Below, one piece after another: positions 9,481-18,944 of a stretch of 38,008 bases of DNA (position 1 is the stretch's first letter; each line of letters starts with the position of its first letter). The position numbers and the translations under genes were made by a program. Below the pieces are notes generated by a model. The model saw only the letters and a program-made list of their open reading frames with translations, did no database searches and had not been told where the DNA came from. Origin of the DNA: Acidobacteriota bacterium (GTDB lineage: Bacteria > Acidobacteriota > Vicinamibacteria > Vicinamibacterales > UBA2999); contig JALHON010000010.1 of the NCBI GenBank assembly GCA_022842985.1, positions 1-38,008 on the forward strand, given 5' to 3'.

Positions 9481-10737
9481 TCAGTTGACCCCGAGTGCGC
9501 CGCTGGCGACCGCCGCCACGGTCTTGTCCACGAGGCGCAGGAAGGCATCGATCGTCACCTCGAGGTCGGACTCGGGCGTGTCCTCTTCCTTGCAGTGCGA
9601 AAGGCCGTTCGACGACATCGCGAACATCATCACGGACGGCATGATGCGCCCCATCTCGACCGCGTCGTGCAGGGGCCCCGACGGCAGGCGCGGCGAGTGG
9701 CCGGTGGCCTCCTGCACGGCCTCGGCGCAGAGGTCCACGAGACGCGGGTCGAAGCGGCACGGGTCGATGCGCCACACATGCCGCCACTCCACCGTGCAGC
9801 CGTTGGCCGCGGCGGCGCGGTCCGCGGCCTCGCGCGCGGCGGCAAGCGCGCTTGCGAGCGTGGCCGGTTCGAGCGCCCGCTGATCGAGCGCGATCTCGCA
9901 CACCCCCGGCACGGCCGTCACGATCGCCGGCTCGACCTTCACCGTGCCCACCGTGCACACCATCCCGGCCTCGGGCGTGGAATGGGCGAGCGCGATCTCG
10001 CGGCAGGCAATCGCGGTCTCGGCGGCCGCGAGGAAGGCATCGCGGCGCATGCGGATGGGTGTCGAGCCCGAGTGCGCCGCCTGGCCCGTGAAACGCAGCA
10101 CGTGACGTTCGACCCCGTAGGTGCCGATGACCGCGCCGGTGGACCGCCCCATCGCTTCGAGCACGGGGCCCTGTTCGATGTGCAGCTCGAGATACGCGCG
10201 CGGATGCCGGCGGTCGAGCGCCTGGCGCGCCTCGGGCATGCGGTCGAGCTCCACGCCGTTCTCGGCGAGCGCGTCGGGAAAACGCACGCCCAGGCGGTCG
10301 ACGAGCCCGCGCAGGGTGTCTGGCACGAGGCTGCCGCTCGCGCCCGACGATCCCACGAGGCTGCGCGAGAAGCGCGCGCCCTCCTCGTCCGCGAAGTCGC
10401 AGACGGCGAGTGTGACCGGCGGCGTCGTGCCCTTGTAGCGCCGCAGCGCTTCCACGCCGGCCAGCACGCCGAGTGGACCATCCAGCCAGCCGCCGTTCGG
10501 CACCGAGTCGAGGTGGCCGCCGATGATGACCGTCTCCGGCCGCGCGCCGGGGAGCGTGATCCAGTTGTTGCCGGCGGCATCGCGTTCGGCCGTGAAGCCG
10601 TCGACCGCGAGCACGTCGTCCAGCCAGGCCCGCGCATCGCGCCAGACCGGACCCCAGGCCACGCGCTGGGCGCCGTGGGCGTCGCTCGTGCGCGCCGCCA
10701 GGGCGCGCAGGTGGGTGATGACATCGCGTGTGCTCAC
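9481..10737 (-). CDS. M20-family Zn amidohydrolase (hydantoinase/carbamoylase, allantoate amidohydrolase-like)
   Basis: GGHLDSVPNGGWLDGPLGVLAGVEALR, CDFADEEGARF, ELHIEQGPVLE, GQAAHSGSTPIRMRRDAF, SGPLHDA; GTG start with AGGAG upstream. Confidence 0.92.
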   Translation of the reverse strand: MSTRDVITHLRALAARTSDAHGAQRVAWGPVWRDARAWLDDVLAVDGFTAERDAAGNNWITLPGARPETVIIGGHLDSVPNGGWLDGPLGVLAGVEALRRYKGTTPPVTLAVCDFADEEGARFSRSLVGSSGASGSLVPDTLRGLVDRLGVRFPDALAENGVELDRMPEARQALDRRHPRAYLELHIEQGPVLEAMGRSTGAVIGTYGVERHVLRFTGQAAHSGSTPIRMRRDAFLAAAETAIACREIALAHSTPEAGMVCTVGTVKVEPAIVTAVPGVCEIALDQRALEPATLASALAAAREAADRAAAANGCTVEWRHVWRIDPCRFDPRLVDLCAEAVQEATGHSPRLPSGPLHDAVEMGRIMPSVMMFAMSSNGLSHCKEEDTPESDLEVTIDAFLRLVDKTVAAVASGALGVN

Positions 10738-10849
10738 GGGCCGTCTCCTCGCAGGCGCTCATCATAACGGCCGCACGGGACGCGCGGGCTGGTAGACTCG
10801 CGCGACCGCGCCGGGCGCGGTTTCGTCGGCCCATCCCGGGAGGTCTCGC

Positions 10850-12076
10850 ATGACACGCACGCGTGGGTTTCGTCCGGTGCTCTGGCTGGCGCTGCTGGCC
10901 GCGCTCGCGGTGGCGCAGGCACTCGTCAACGACGTGGCGGTGGCGCGCACGCAGGGCGCGAAGCAGGCCCCGCGCTACGAGGTCGATCCGCTGTGGCCGA
11001 AGCCGCTGCCGAATCACTGGGTGCTCGGCAACGCCATCGGCGTCTGGGTGGATGCCCGCGATCGTGTCTGGATCATCCACCGCGGGTCGTCCACCCTCGA
11101 CGGCAACGAACGCGCGCTCGAACTGAAGGCCGGGGACTGCTGCGCCGGCGCGCCGCCGGTGCTCGCCTTCGACATGCAGGGCAACCTGGTGCAGAGCTGG
11201 GGCGGGCCCGGTGAGGGCTACGACTGGCCCACCGGTAACCACGGCATCTTCGTGGACCACACCGGCATGGTGTGGATCGGCGGCAACGGCCCGGGCGACT
11301 CGCACATCCTCAAGTTCACGCAGGACGGCAAGTTCGTGGCGCAGTACGGGAAGCCGAACGCGCGCCAGACGGGCACGAGCCCGCAGGGCCAGCCCACCTA
11401 CGCGCCCGGCAGCAGCGATCCGACGAGCTTCGGCCGCGTGGCCAAGGTCTTCGTGGACCCGAAGGCCAACGAAGCCTACGTGGCCGATGGCTATCTGAAT
11501 CGCCGGGTGGCCGTGCTCGACGCCGCCACCGGAAAGATCAAGCGCTTCTGGGGCGCTTACGGCAAACCGCCGAACGACGCGCCCGAAGGCCGCTACGATC
11601 CGGCGGCGCCGCCCTCGCCCAACTTCCGCAACCCGGTGCACTGCGCGGATCTCTCGAACGACGGCTTCGTCTACGTCTGCGATCGGCTGAACGACCGGCT
11701 GCAGGTCTTCCGGCCCGACGGCACCTTCGTGAAGGAAGCCTTCATCGACAAGCACACGCGCGCCTCGGGCTCGGTGTGGGACGTGGCGTTCTCGAAGGAT
11801 CCGCAGCAGCGCTTCCTCTTCGTGCCGGACGGCATCAACAACCGCATCAACATCCTGCAGCGCGACACACTCGAAGTGCTCACCACGTTCGGCGACGGCG
11901 GACGCCAGCCGGGCCAGTTCTACGGCGTGCACAGCATCGCCATCGACTCGCGCGGCAACCTCTACACGACCGAAACGTGGGAGGGGAAACGCGTGCAGCG
12001 GTTCGTGAACAAGGGCCTGGCCCCGGTGACCCGGATGCACCAGGGCACCGTGTGGCCCACGGCACCGGCACGGTGA
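10850..12076 (+). CDS. Secreted NHL-repeat beta-propeller protein (peptidylglycine lyase-like fold)
   Basis: N-terminal signal/TM; repeated NHL-type blades (GIFVDHTGMVWIGGN, KVFVDPKANEAYVADGYLNRRVAVLDAATG, SIAIDSRGNLYTTETWEGKRVQRF); SD GGGAGG. Confidence 0.85.
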   Translation: MTRTRGFRPVLWLALLAALAVAQALVNDVAVARTQGAKQAPRYEVDPLWPKPLPNHWVLGNAIGVWVDARDRVWIIHRGSSTLDGNERALELKAGDCCAGAPPVLAFDMQGNLVQSWGGPGEGYDWPTGNHGIFVDHTGMVWIGGNGPGDSHILKFTQDGKFVAQYGKPNARQTGTSPQGQPTYAPGSSDPTSFGRVAKVFVDPKANEAYVADGYLNRRVAVLDAATGKIKRFWGAYGKPPNDAPEGRYDPAAPPSPNFRNPVHCADLSNDGFVYVCDRLNDRLQVFRPDGTFVKEAFIDKHTRASGSVWDVAFSKDPQQRFLFVPDGINNRINILQRDTLEVLTTFGDGGRQPGQFYGVHSIAIDSRGNLYTTETWEGKRVQRFVNKGLAPVTRMHQGTVWPTAPAR

Positions 12077-13332
12077 GCGCGTCGCCCGACGCCCGCCTGG
12101 CCCGCGATCGCCGCGGCGTCACCGGCCTGCTCGTGCTGCTCTTCGCGATCACGTACCTCGATCGCGTCTGCATCTCGGTGGCCGGGCCGCGTATTCAGGA
12201 AGATCTCGGCATCGACCCGGTGGGCTGGGGCTGGGTAACCGGCGTCTTCACCCTCGCCTACTGCCTCTTCGAGATCCCGACCGGCACGATGGGCGACCGG
12301 CTCGGGCCGCGCCGCGTGCTGACGCGCATCGTGACGTGGTGGTCGGGCTTCACCGCGCTCACGGGCGCGATGACGAGCTTCTATCCGCTGCTCGTCGTGC
12401 GGTTCCTGTTCGGGGCCGGCGAAGCGGGGGCCTTCCCCAACGCGTCGATCGTGGTGGCACGCTGGTTCCCGGCCTCGCGCCGCGCCACGATGTCGGGCGT
12501 GAACCTGATGGCGAGCCAGGTGGGCGGCGCCATCGCGCCGCTGCTCGTGCTGCCGATTCAGATGCGCTACGGCTGGCGCATGTCGTTCTTCGTCTTCGGC
12601 GCGCTCGGCCTGGTGTGGGCGGCGGCGTGGTACGCGTGGTTCCGCGACTCGCCCGCGGAGAAGTCCGGCGAGCCGGCCGCGGCGGACGCCACCACCACCG
12701 CGGCGCCCTCACACGGCGCCCACTTCCCGTGGCGCGCCGCCTTCGCGTCGGGCACGGTATGGGCGATCCTCGGCGCCGCCTTCTGCTACATCTACGTCTA
12801 CAACTTCTTCCAGACGTGGTTTCACACGTTCCTGGTGAAGGGCCGCGGCGTCACCGAAGGCGGCCTGCTGCTCTCCGCGCTGCCGTTCGTCGTGGCCGTG
12901 GCCGCGAACTTTGCCGGCGGCGCCGCGAGCGACGCCTGCGTGCGCCGGTTCGGCCCGACCGCCGGACGCCGCGCCGTGGGTGCCGTGTCGCTCATCACGG
13001 CCGCCGCGCTCGTGGCCGCCACGATGTTCACGACCCAGCCGATGCTCACCGTGGTGCTGCTGGCGCTCGCCTACGGCGCCATCACCTTCCAGCAGTCGGG
13101 CGTTTTCGGCGTCTGTCTGGATGTGGGCGGCGTGCACGCCGGCGCCATGGTGGGCCTCATGAACACCGTCGCGCAGGCCGGCGGCTTCATCGGCTCTGTC
13201 GCCTATGGCTACATCGTGGAGCGCACGGGCAGCTACGACGCGCCGTTCGTGCCGATGGTCGTGCTGCTGCTCGCCGGCGCCGCCTGCTGGCTGCGCGTGG
13301 ACGCCGGCCGCCCCGTGACGGCGAGTGCGTGA
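12073..13332 (+). CDS. MFS transporter, anion:cation symporter (ACS)-like
   Basis: GTG start overlapping previous stop (GTGA). ITYLDRVCISVAGPRIQEDLGI, GDRLGPRRVLTR, RFLFGAGEAGAFPNASIVVARWFPASRRATMSG; about 12 hydrophobic segments. Confidence 0.92.
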   Translation: MSASPDARLARDRRGVTGLLVLLFAITYLDRVCISVAGPRIQEDLGIDPVGWGWVTGVFTLAYCLFEIPTGTMGDRLGPRRVLTRIVTWWSGFTALTGAMTSFYPLLVVRFLFGAGEAGAFPNASIVVARWFPASRRATMSGVNLMASQVGGAIAPLLVLPIQMRYGWRMSFFVFGALGLVWAAAWYAWFRDSPAEKSGEPAAADATTTAAPSHGAHFPWRAAFASGTVWAILGAAFCYIYVYNFFQTWFHTFLVKGRGVTEGGLLLSALPFVVAVAANFAGGAASDACVRRFGPTAGRRAVGAVSLITAAALVAATMFTTQPMLTVVLLALAYGAITFQQSGVFGVCLDVGGVHAGAMVGLMNTVAQAGGFIGSVAYGYIVERTGSYDAPFVPMVVLLLAGAACWLRVDAGRPVTASA

Positions 13333-13335
13333 CAC

Positions 13336-13551
13336 GAGCAGTCGGGCTGGCGAGGGATCCGGTCGGCGGCGACTATGAGTCGTCGTCGCACAAGAGACCG
13401 ACACTCGCGCCGGGAGTGCGGGCGACACCCAGATCAGGGGCTGGGGGCCCCCAGAAGTGCTTTGGACGGCAGGACGAGTCGCCGGGAGGTGCGAGTGACC
13501 GACGCGACTCATCGGAGCCGACGGCCGGATCCCACGCCAGAACGGCTGCTC
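13336..13551. repeat. ~216-bp nested imperfect inverted repeat with central perfect palindrome
   Basis: Arms 13336-13382 and 13505-13551 (47 nt each, 38/47 complementary without gaps); inner pairs CACTCGC 13402-13408 / GCGAGTG 13491-13497 and GGCGAC 13421-13426 / GTCGCC 13479-13484; centre CTGGGGGCCCCCAG 13441-13454. Confidence 0.85.
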
Positions 13552-13642
13552 CAAGCGCAGGCTCGTCCCCGGTAATTTCTTGTCTGCGCGGCCCCCGCCC
13601 GGCCCGAAACCCCCTCCGCCCGTGAGACCATCGGATGAAGGC

Positions 13643-13667
13643 GGTAGATGCCTGCCATGCATCTGCC
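13643..13667 (+). promoter_or_regulatory. Small hairpin just upstream of the amine oxidase start codon
   Basis: GGTAGATGC-ctgccat-GCATCTGCC (9-bp arms with one G-U wobble), ending 10 nt before ATG 13678. Confidence 0.35.
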
Positions 13668-13677
13668 TCATTGATCT

Positions 13678-15246
13678 ATGTCCCCACGTCTCGCGCGCTC
13701 GTCCCGGCCGGTACTGACCCGCCGCTCCTTCCTCGAACATCTCGGCGCCGTTGGCGGCTCCTCGCTCGTCATGACGGCCCTGAGCTCCTGGGACCTCATG
13801 GCCGAAGGCGCCGGCCAGCGACCCGCGCTCACTGGACGTCCGGCCAAGGCGCGCGTGCTCATCCTGGGCGCCGGCACGTCGGGCCTGGTCGTGGCCCACG
13901 AGCTCGTGAAACTCGGCTACGACGTCCACGTGCTCGAGGCACGCAACCGCGTGGGCGGCATCGCGTGGAGCGTGCGCAAGGGCGCGACACACACCGAACT
14001 CGGCCCCGGCGGCGAAACGCAGGTCTGCACCTGGGACGAAGGCCAGTACGTGAACGCCGGCGCCTGGCGTATCCCGCACTCGCACAGCGGCATCCTCGGC
14101 TACTGCCGCGAACTCGGCGTGCCGATGCAGGTGTTCCTCAACGATTCGGACGCCAACTACTTCTATTACGAAGGCGCCGCCGCCGGCACGCTGGCCAACC
14201 GGAAGATCCGGATGCGCGAGGTGAAGGCCGACATCACCGGCCAGGTGAACGAACTGCTGGTGAAGGCGATCGACCAGAAGCAGCTCGACCTGCCGATGAC
14301 GGCCGACGACCAGAAGCGGCTCACCGACTTCCTCGTGCGTCAGGGCTACATGGACGCCTCGACGCGCACCTACAAGGCGTTCGCCGACCGCGGCGAGGGC
14401 GATCCCCTCAAGCTCGCGGCGTTGCTCGAAGCCGGCTTCGGCAACCGTCTGCGCTCGGTGCCGCCGATGGAAGGCACGGCCGCGGCGCCGATGTTCCAGC
14501 CGGTTGGCGGCATGGACCAGATCTGCCAGGCGTTCGCGCGCGCCATCGGCCCGAAGCGGCTCACCTTCAACGCCGCCGTGGAGTCGGTGCACCAGGACGA
14601 CACCGGCGTGAAGGTGGTCTACAAGAATACGAAGACCGGCAAGAAGACCGAACTCACGGCCGACTACGTGGTGGCGTGCCTGCCGCTCTCGATCCTGTCC
14701 GGCATCGACATCAACCTCTCGGACACGATGATGCAGGCCGTGAAGCGCGTCACCTACAGCGACAGCGCCAAGATCGGCCTGGCCATGAAGCGCCGCTTCT
14801 GGGAGGAAGACGATCGCATCTTCGGCGGCCACCTCTATTCCGATCTGCCGATCGGCCAGTTCTCGTACCCGTCGCACGACTACTTCACGAAGAAGGGCGT
14901 GCTGCTCGGGCTCTACTCGAACGGACCGATCGCCGACCTCATCGAGCGGCCGATCGCGCAGCGTGTCGAACACGTGCTGACGCACGCAAGCAAGGTGCAT
15001 CCGCAGATCCGCGCCGAGTTCGAGAGTGCGTACGCCGTCTTCTGGAAGAAGGTGCCGTACAGCAACGGCGGCTACGCCACCGTGCGCGCCGTGTCGCTGC
15101 GCGAGCAGATCTCGAAGGTGGAGAACCGCATCGTCATCGGCTCAGCGGCCACCGCGCCGCGATCGCTGCCCGACTGGCAGGAGGGCGCCGTCGCCGCCGG
15201 ATGGCAGGCGCTGCAGTCGGTCCACGAACGCGCCATGCGCGGATAG
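13678..15246 (+). CDS. Tat-exported FAD-dependent amine oxidase (flavin monoamine oxidase family)
   Basis: Twin-arginine start (TRRSFLEHLGAVGG); Rossmann ARVLILGAGTSGLVVAHELVKLGYDVHVLEARNRVGG; C-terminal IVIGSAATAPRSLPDWQEGAVAAGWQAL. Confidence 0.9.
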   Translation: MSPRLARSSRPVLTRRSFLEHLGAVGGSSLVMTALSSWDLMAEGAGQRPALTGRPAKARVLILGAGTSGLVVAHELVKLGYDVHVLEARNRVGGIAWSVRKGATHTELGPGGETQVCTWDEGQYVNAGAWRIPHSHSGILGYCRELGVPMQVFLNDSDANYFYYEGAAAGTLANRKIRMREVKADITGQVNELLVKAIDQKQLDLPMTADDQKRLTDFLVRQGYMDASTRTYKAFADRGEGDPLKLAALLEAGFGNRLRSVPPMEGTAAAPMFQPVGGMDQICQAFARAIGPKRLTFNAAVESVHQDDTGVKVVYKNTKTGKKTELTADYVVACLPLSILSGIDINLSDTMMQAVKRVTYSDSAKIGLAMKRRFWEEDDRIFGGHLYSDLPIGQFSYPSHDYFTKKGVLLGLYSNGPIADLIERPIAQRVEHVLTHASKVHPQIRAEFESAYAVFWKKVPYSNGGYATVRAVSLREQISKVENRIVIGSAATAPRSLPDWQEGAVAAGWQALQSVHERAMRG

Positions 15247-15380
15247 CGCGGCACGAAGTCCCCCGCCCCCACGCCGCGGGATCTTCCGGGCCCGCGGACG
15301 GCGGACGACCCGGAACTCAACGCCAATCGCGTGGTTACGCGCCCGACGGACATGGTGCGGGAGTTGCAGTCACCCCGCCC

Positions 15381-18300
15381 ATGGCTGCCTGGGTCACGAT
15401 CGACGGCAACGAAGCCGCGGCTTCGGTTGCCCATCGCGTCAACGACGTCATCGCCATCTATCCGATCACGCCCTCCTCCACGATGGGCGAGCTGGCGGAC
15501 GAATGGTCGGCGAAACATCAGCCCAACATCTGGGGCGACGTGCCGTCGGTGACCGAGATGCAGTCGGAGGCCGGCGCCATCGCCGCCTGCCACGGGGTGC
15601 TCCAGGGCGGCTCGCTCGCCACGACCTTCACGGCGAGTCAGGGTTTGCTCCTGATGATCCCGAGCCTCTACAAGATCGCCGGCGAGCTCACGCCGTTCTG
15701 CATGCACGTGGCGGCGCGCACCGTGGCCACGCACGCGCTCTCGATCTTCGGCGACCACTCGGACGTCATGGCCTGCCGGCAGACGGGCGTCGCGATGCTG
15801 GCCTCGGCCTCGGTGCAGGAAGCGCACGACTTCGCGCTCATCGGTCAGGCCGCCACGCTCGCCTCGCGCCTGCCCTTCATCCACTTCTTCGACGGCTTCC
15901 GCACGTCCCACGAGGTGGCCAAGATCCGGCCGCTGTCAGACGACGACCTGCGCGCCATGCTGCCCGACCATCTCGTGGCGGCCCACCGCGCCCGCGCGCT
16001 CACGCCGGATGCGCCGGTGCTGCGCGGCACGGCGCAGAACCCGGACGCGTACTTCCAGGCGCGCGAGGCCTCGTCGCCGTTCTACGCCGCCTGCCCGTCG
16101 ATCGTGCAGCGCACGATGGACGCGTTCGCGGCGCGCACGGGCCGCCAGTACCACCTGTTCGACTACGTCGGACATCCGCAGGCAGACCGGGTGGTCGTGC
16201 TGATGGGCTCGGGCACAGACACCGTGGACGACACGGTGGCGTGGCTCATGGCCCACGGCGAACGCGTGGGCGTGCTGAAGGTGCGGCTCTATCGCCCCTT
16301 CTCGCTCGCGGACTTCGTGCGGGCGCTTCCCGCCTCCACCCGTGCGATCGCGGTGCTCGATCGTACCAAGGAACCGGGCGCCGTGGGCGAGCCGCTCTAC
16401 CAGGACGTGGTGGCCGCCCTCCACGAGGCGCATCTCGACGGCACGAGCCCGATGGCGAGAGACGCCGTGGTCATCGGCGGACGCTACGGCCTGTCGTCGA
16501 AGGAATTCACGCCGGCCATGGCCGCCGCGGTCTTCGCCGAACTCGCGAAGGCCCGCCCGAAGAACCACTTCACGATCGGCATCGTGGACGACGTGAGTCA
16601 CTCGTCGCTCGACTGGGATCGCACGCTCGACATCGAGGCCGCGGACGTCGCCCGCAGCGTGTTCTTCGGCCTCGGCGCCGATGGCACGGTGGGTGCCAAC
16701 AAGAACTCGATCAAGATCATCGGCGAGGAAACCGACGCCTTCGCGCAGGGCTACTTCGTCTACGACTCGAAGAAGTCCGGTGCCGTCACCATCTCGCACC
16801 TGCGTTTCGGGCCGCGGCCCATCCACGCGCCGTATCTCATCCAGCACGCGCGCTTCATCGGCTGCCACCAGTTCAACTTCCTCGACCGTTACGACGTACT
16901 GTCGTACGCGGCGCCTGGCGCCGTGCTGCTGCTGAACGCGCCCTACGCGCCCGATCGCGTCTGGGACGCGCTGCCGCGCGAGGTGCAGGACGGCATCATC
17001 GAGAAGGGCCTCACCGTCTACACGATCGACGCCGTGGCCGTGGCGAAAGCGAACGGCATGGGCACGCGCATCAACACCGTGATGCAGACGTGTTTCTTCG
17101 CGCTTTCTGGCGTGCTGCCGCGCGAGCAGGCGATCCAGAAGATCAAGCAGGCGATCGAGAAGACCTACGCGAAGCGCGGGCCGGATGTGGTGCAGCGCAA
17201 CTTCGCCGCCGTGGACGACACGCTGCAGCACCTGCACCAGGTAGCTGTGCCTGCGGCCGCGTCGGCTGCTCGCCATCGCCCGCCCATCGTGGCCGCCAAC
17301 GCGCCAGACTTCGTGACCCGCGTTTCGGCCGTGATGCTCGCCGGCCACGGCGACCTGCTGCCGGTCAGCGCCTTTCCGGTGGACGGCACCTGGCCCGTCG
17401 CCACCTCGCAGTGGGAAAAGCGCAGCATCGCGCAGGACATCCCCGTGTGGGACGAGGCCATCTGCATCCAGTGCAACAAGTGCGCGCTGGTCTGCCCGCA
17501 CGCCGCCATCCGCGCCAAGATGTATCCGCCCGAAGCCGGCGAGGGCGCGCCGGCCACCTTCAAGGCCGTGCCCTTCAAGGCGCGCGAGCACGAATACGGC
17601 CAGGGCCTGCGCTACACGCTGCAAGTGGCGCCGGAAGACTGTACCGGCTGCACGCTGTGCGTGCAGGTGTGCCCGGCGAAAGACAAGGCCAACCCGCGCC
17701 ACAAGGCGCTCGACATGCACGCGCAGGCGCCGCTCGTGGCGGCTGAACGCGAGAACTTCGCGTTCTTCCTCGGGCTGCCGGAAGCCGACCGCACGCAGGT
17801 GAAGCTGGATCTGAAGGGCACGCAGTTCCTGCAGCCGCTCTTCGAGTATTCGGGGGCGTGTTCGGGCTGCGGCGAGACGCCGTACATCAAGCTCATGACG
17901 CAGCTCTTCGGCGACCGCGCGATCGTGGCCAACGCCACCGGCTGCTCGTCGATCTACGGCGGCAACCTGCCCACGACGCCCTACACGTGCAACAGCGACG
18001 GGCGCGGGCCGGCCTGGGCGAACTCGCTCTTCGAAGACAACGCCGAGTTCGGCCTGGGTCTGCGACTCTCGGTGGATCAGCAGGTGTCGATGGCGCGCGG
18101 CCTGCTCTCGGCACTGCGCGGACAGGTGGGTGAGACCCTCACCGACCTGCTCCTCACGGCGTCGCAGTCGGATGAGGCCGCCATCGCCGCGCAACGTGCA
18201 CGCGTTGCCGACCTGCGACGGGCGCTGGCGCCGCTCGGCGGGCCCGATGCCCGCCGCCTCGAACGCCTGGCCGACTACCTCGTGCGCAAGAGCATCTGGC

Positions 18301-18944
18301 TCGTGGGCGGCGACGGCTGGGCCTACGACATCGGTTTCGGCGGCCTCGACCACGTGATGGCGGTGGGCAAGGACGTCAACATCCTCGTGCTCGACACCGA
18401 GGTCTACTCGAACACCGGCGGTCAGCAGTCGAAGGCGACGCCGCTCGGCGCCTCGGCCAAGTTCGCGAGCGCCGGCAAGAGCACCGCGAAGAAGGACCTC
18501 GCGGCCATGGCGATGGACTACGGCCACGTCTACGTCGCCCGCGTCGCCTTCGGCGCGAAGGACACGCAGACGGTGAAGGCGCTCATCGACGCGGAGTCGT
18601 ACCCGGGCCCGTCGCTCGTGATTGCCTACAGCCACTGCATCGCGCACGGCTACGACCTCGAACACGGGCTCGAGCAGCAGAAGCTGGCGGCCGACTCGGG
18701 CTATTGGCCGCTCTACCGCTTCGACCCGCGTCGCGCGGCCGTGGGCGAGAACCCCTTCCAGCTCGACTCGGCACCGCCGAAGGTGGACCTCGGCAAGTTC
18801 GTGCGCAACGAAGCGCGCTTCCGCCTGGTCGAGCAACAGGACCCCGAACGCTTCAAGGCGCTGCTCGAACAGGGCCAGGCCGACATCCAGAAGCACTTCG
18901 CGGTGTACACATCATGGACCTCTCGACCACCCACCTCGGCCTGA
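15381..18944 (+). CDS. nifJ: Pyruvate:ferredoxin (flavodoxin) oxidoreductase, single-chain
   Basis: ~1187 aa; N-terminal AAWVTIDGNEAAASVAHRVNDVIAIYPITPSSTMGE; two ferredoxin motifs (CIQCNKCALVCPHAAI, CTGCTLCVQVCPAK); TPP domain (SGACSGCGETPYIKLMTQLFGDR, NILVLDTEVYSNTGGQQSKATP). Start trimmed from the long track ORF. Confidence 0.96.
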   Translation: MAAWVTIDGNEAAASVAHRVNDVIAIYPITPSSTMGELADEWSAKHQPNIWGDVPSVTEMQSEAGAIAACHGVLQGGSLATTFTASQGLLLMIPSLYKIAGELTPFCMHVAARTVATHALSIFGDHSDVMACRQTGVAMLASASVQEAHDFALIGQAATLASRLPFIHFFDGFRTSHEVAKIRPLSDDDLRAMLPDHLVAAHRARALTPDAPVLRGTAQNPDAYFQAREASSPFYAACPSIVQRTMDAFAARTGRQYHLFDYVGHPQADRVVVLMGSGTDTVDDTVAWLMAHGERVGVLKVRLYRPFSLADFVRALPASTRAIAVLDRTKEPGAVGEPLYQDVVAALHEAHLDGTSPMARDAVVIGGRYGLSSKEFTPAMAAAVFAELAKARPKNHFTIGIVDDVSHSSLDWDRTLDIEAADVARSVFFGLGADGTVGANKNSIKIIGEETDAFAQGYFVYDSKKSGAVTISHLRFGPRPIHAPYLIQHARFIGCHQFNFLDRYDVLSYAAPGAVLLLNAPYAPDRVWDALPREVQDGIIEKGLTVYTIDAVAVAKANGMGTRINTVMQTCFFALSGVLPREQAIQKIKQAIEKTYAKRGPDVVQRNFAAVDDTLQHLHQVAVPAAASAARHRPPIVAANAPDFVTRVSAVMLAGHGDLLPVSAFPVDGTWPVATSQWEKRSIAQDIPVWDEAICIQCNKCALVCPHAAIRAKMYPPEAGEGAPATFKAVPFKAREHEYGQGLRYTLQVAPEDCTGCTLCVQVCPAKDKANPRHKALDMHAQAPLVAAERENFAFFLGLPEADRTQVKLDLKGTQFLQPLFEYSGACSGCGETPYIKLMTQLFGDRAIVANATGCSSIYGGNLPTTPYTCNSDGRGPAWANSLFEDNAEFGLGLRLSVDQQVSMARGLLSALRGQVGETLTDLLLTASQSDEAAIAAQRARVADLRRALAPLGGPDARRLERLADYLVRKSIWLVGGDGWAYDIGFGGLDHVMAVGKDVNILVLDTEVYSNTGGQQSKATPLGASAKFASAGKSTAKKDLAAMAMDYGHVYVARVAFGAKDTQTVKALIDAESYPGPSLVIAYSHCIAHGYDLEHGLEQQKLAADSGYWPLYRFDPRRAAVGENPFQLDSAPPKVDLGKFVRNEARFRLVEQQDPERFKALLEQGQADIQKHFAVYTSWTSRPPTSA

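Noticed and set aside
9191-12040. 949-aa minus ORF across the M20 and NHL genes
   Set aside because: Crosses genes on both strands, Arg/Gly/Ala-rich translation, no coherent domain; composition artefact.
12709-15000. 763-aa minus ORF spanning the MFS gene end, the inverted repeat and the amine oxidase
   Set aside because: Antisense shadow of two well-supported genes. The segment over 13336-13551 is open in this frame but is better explained as repeat sequence than as coding.
15274-15297. CCGCGGG...CCCGCGG hairpin after the amine oxidase as a terminator
   Set aside because: Only 7-bp GC arms with no T-run in a very GC-rich region; insufficient evidence.
15936-18896. 986-aa minus ORF antisense to PFOR
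   Set aside because: PFOR is unambiguous; the antisense translation is Arg/Val/His-rich with no recognisable family.
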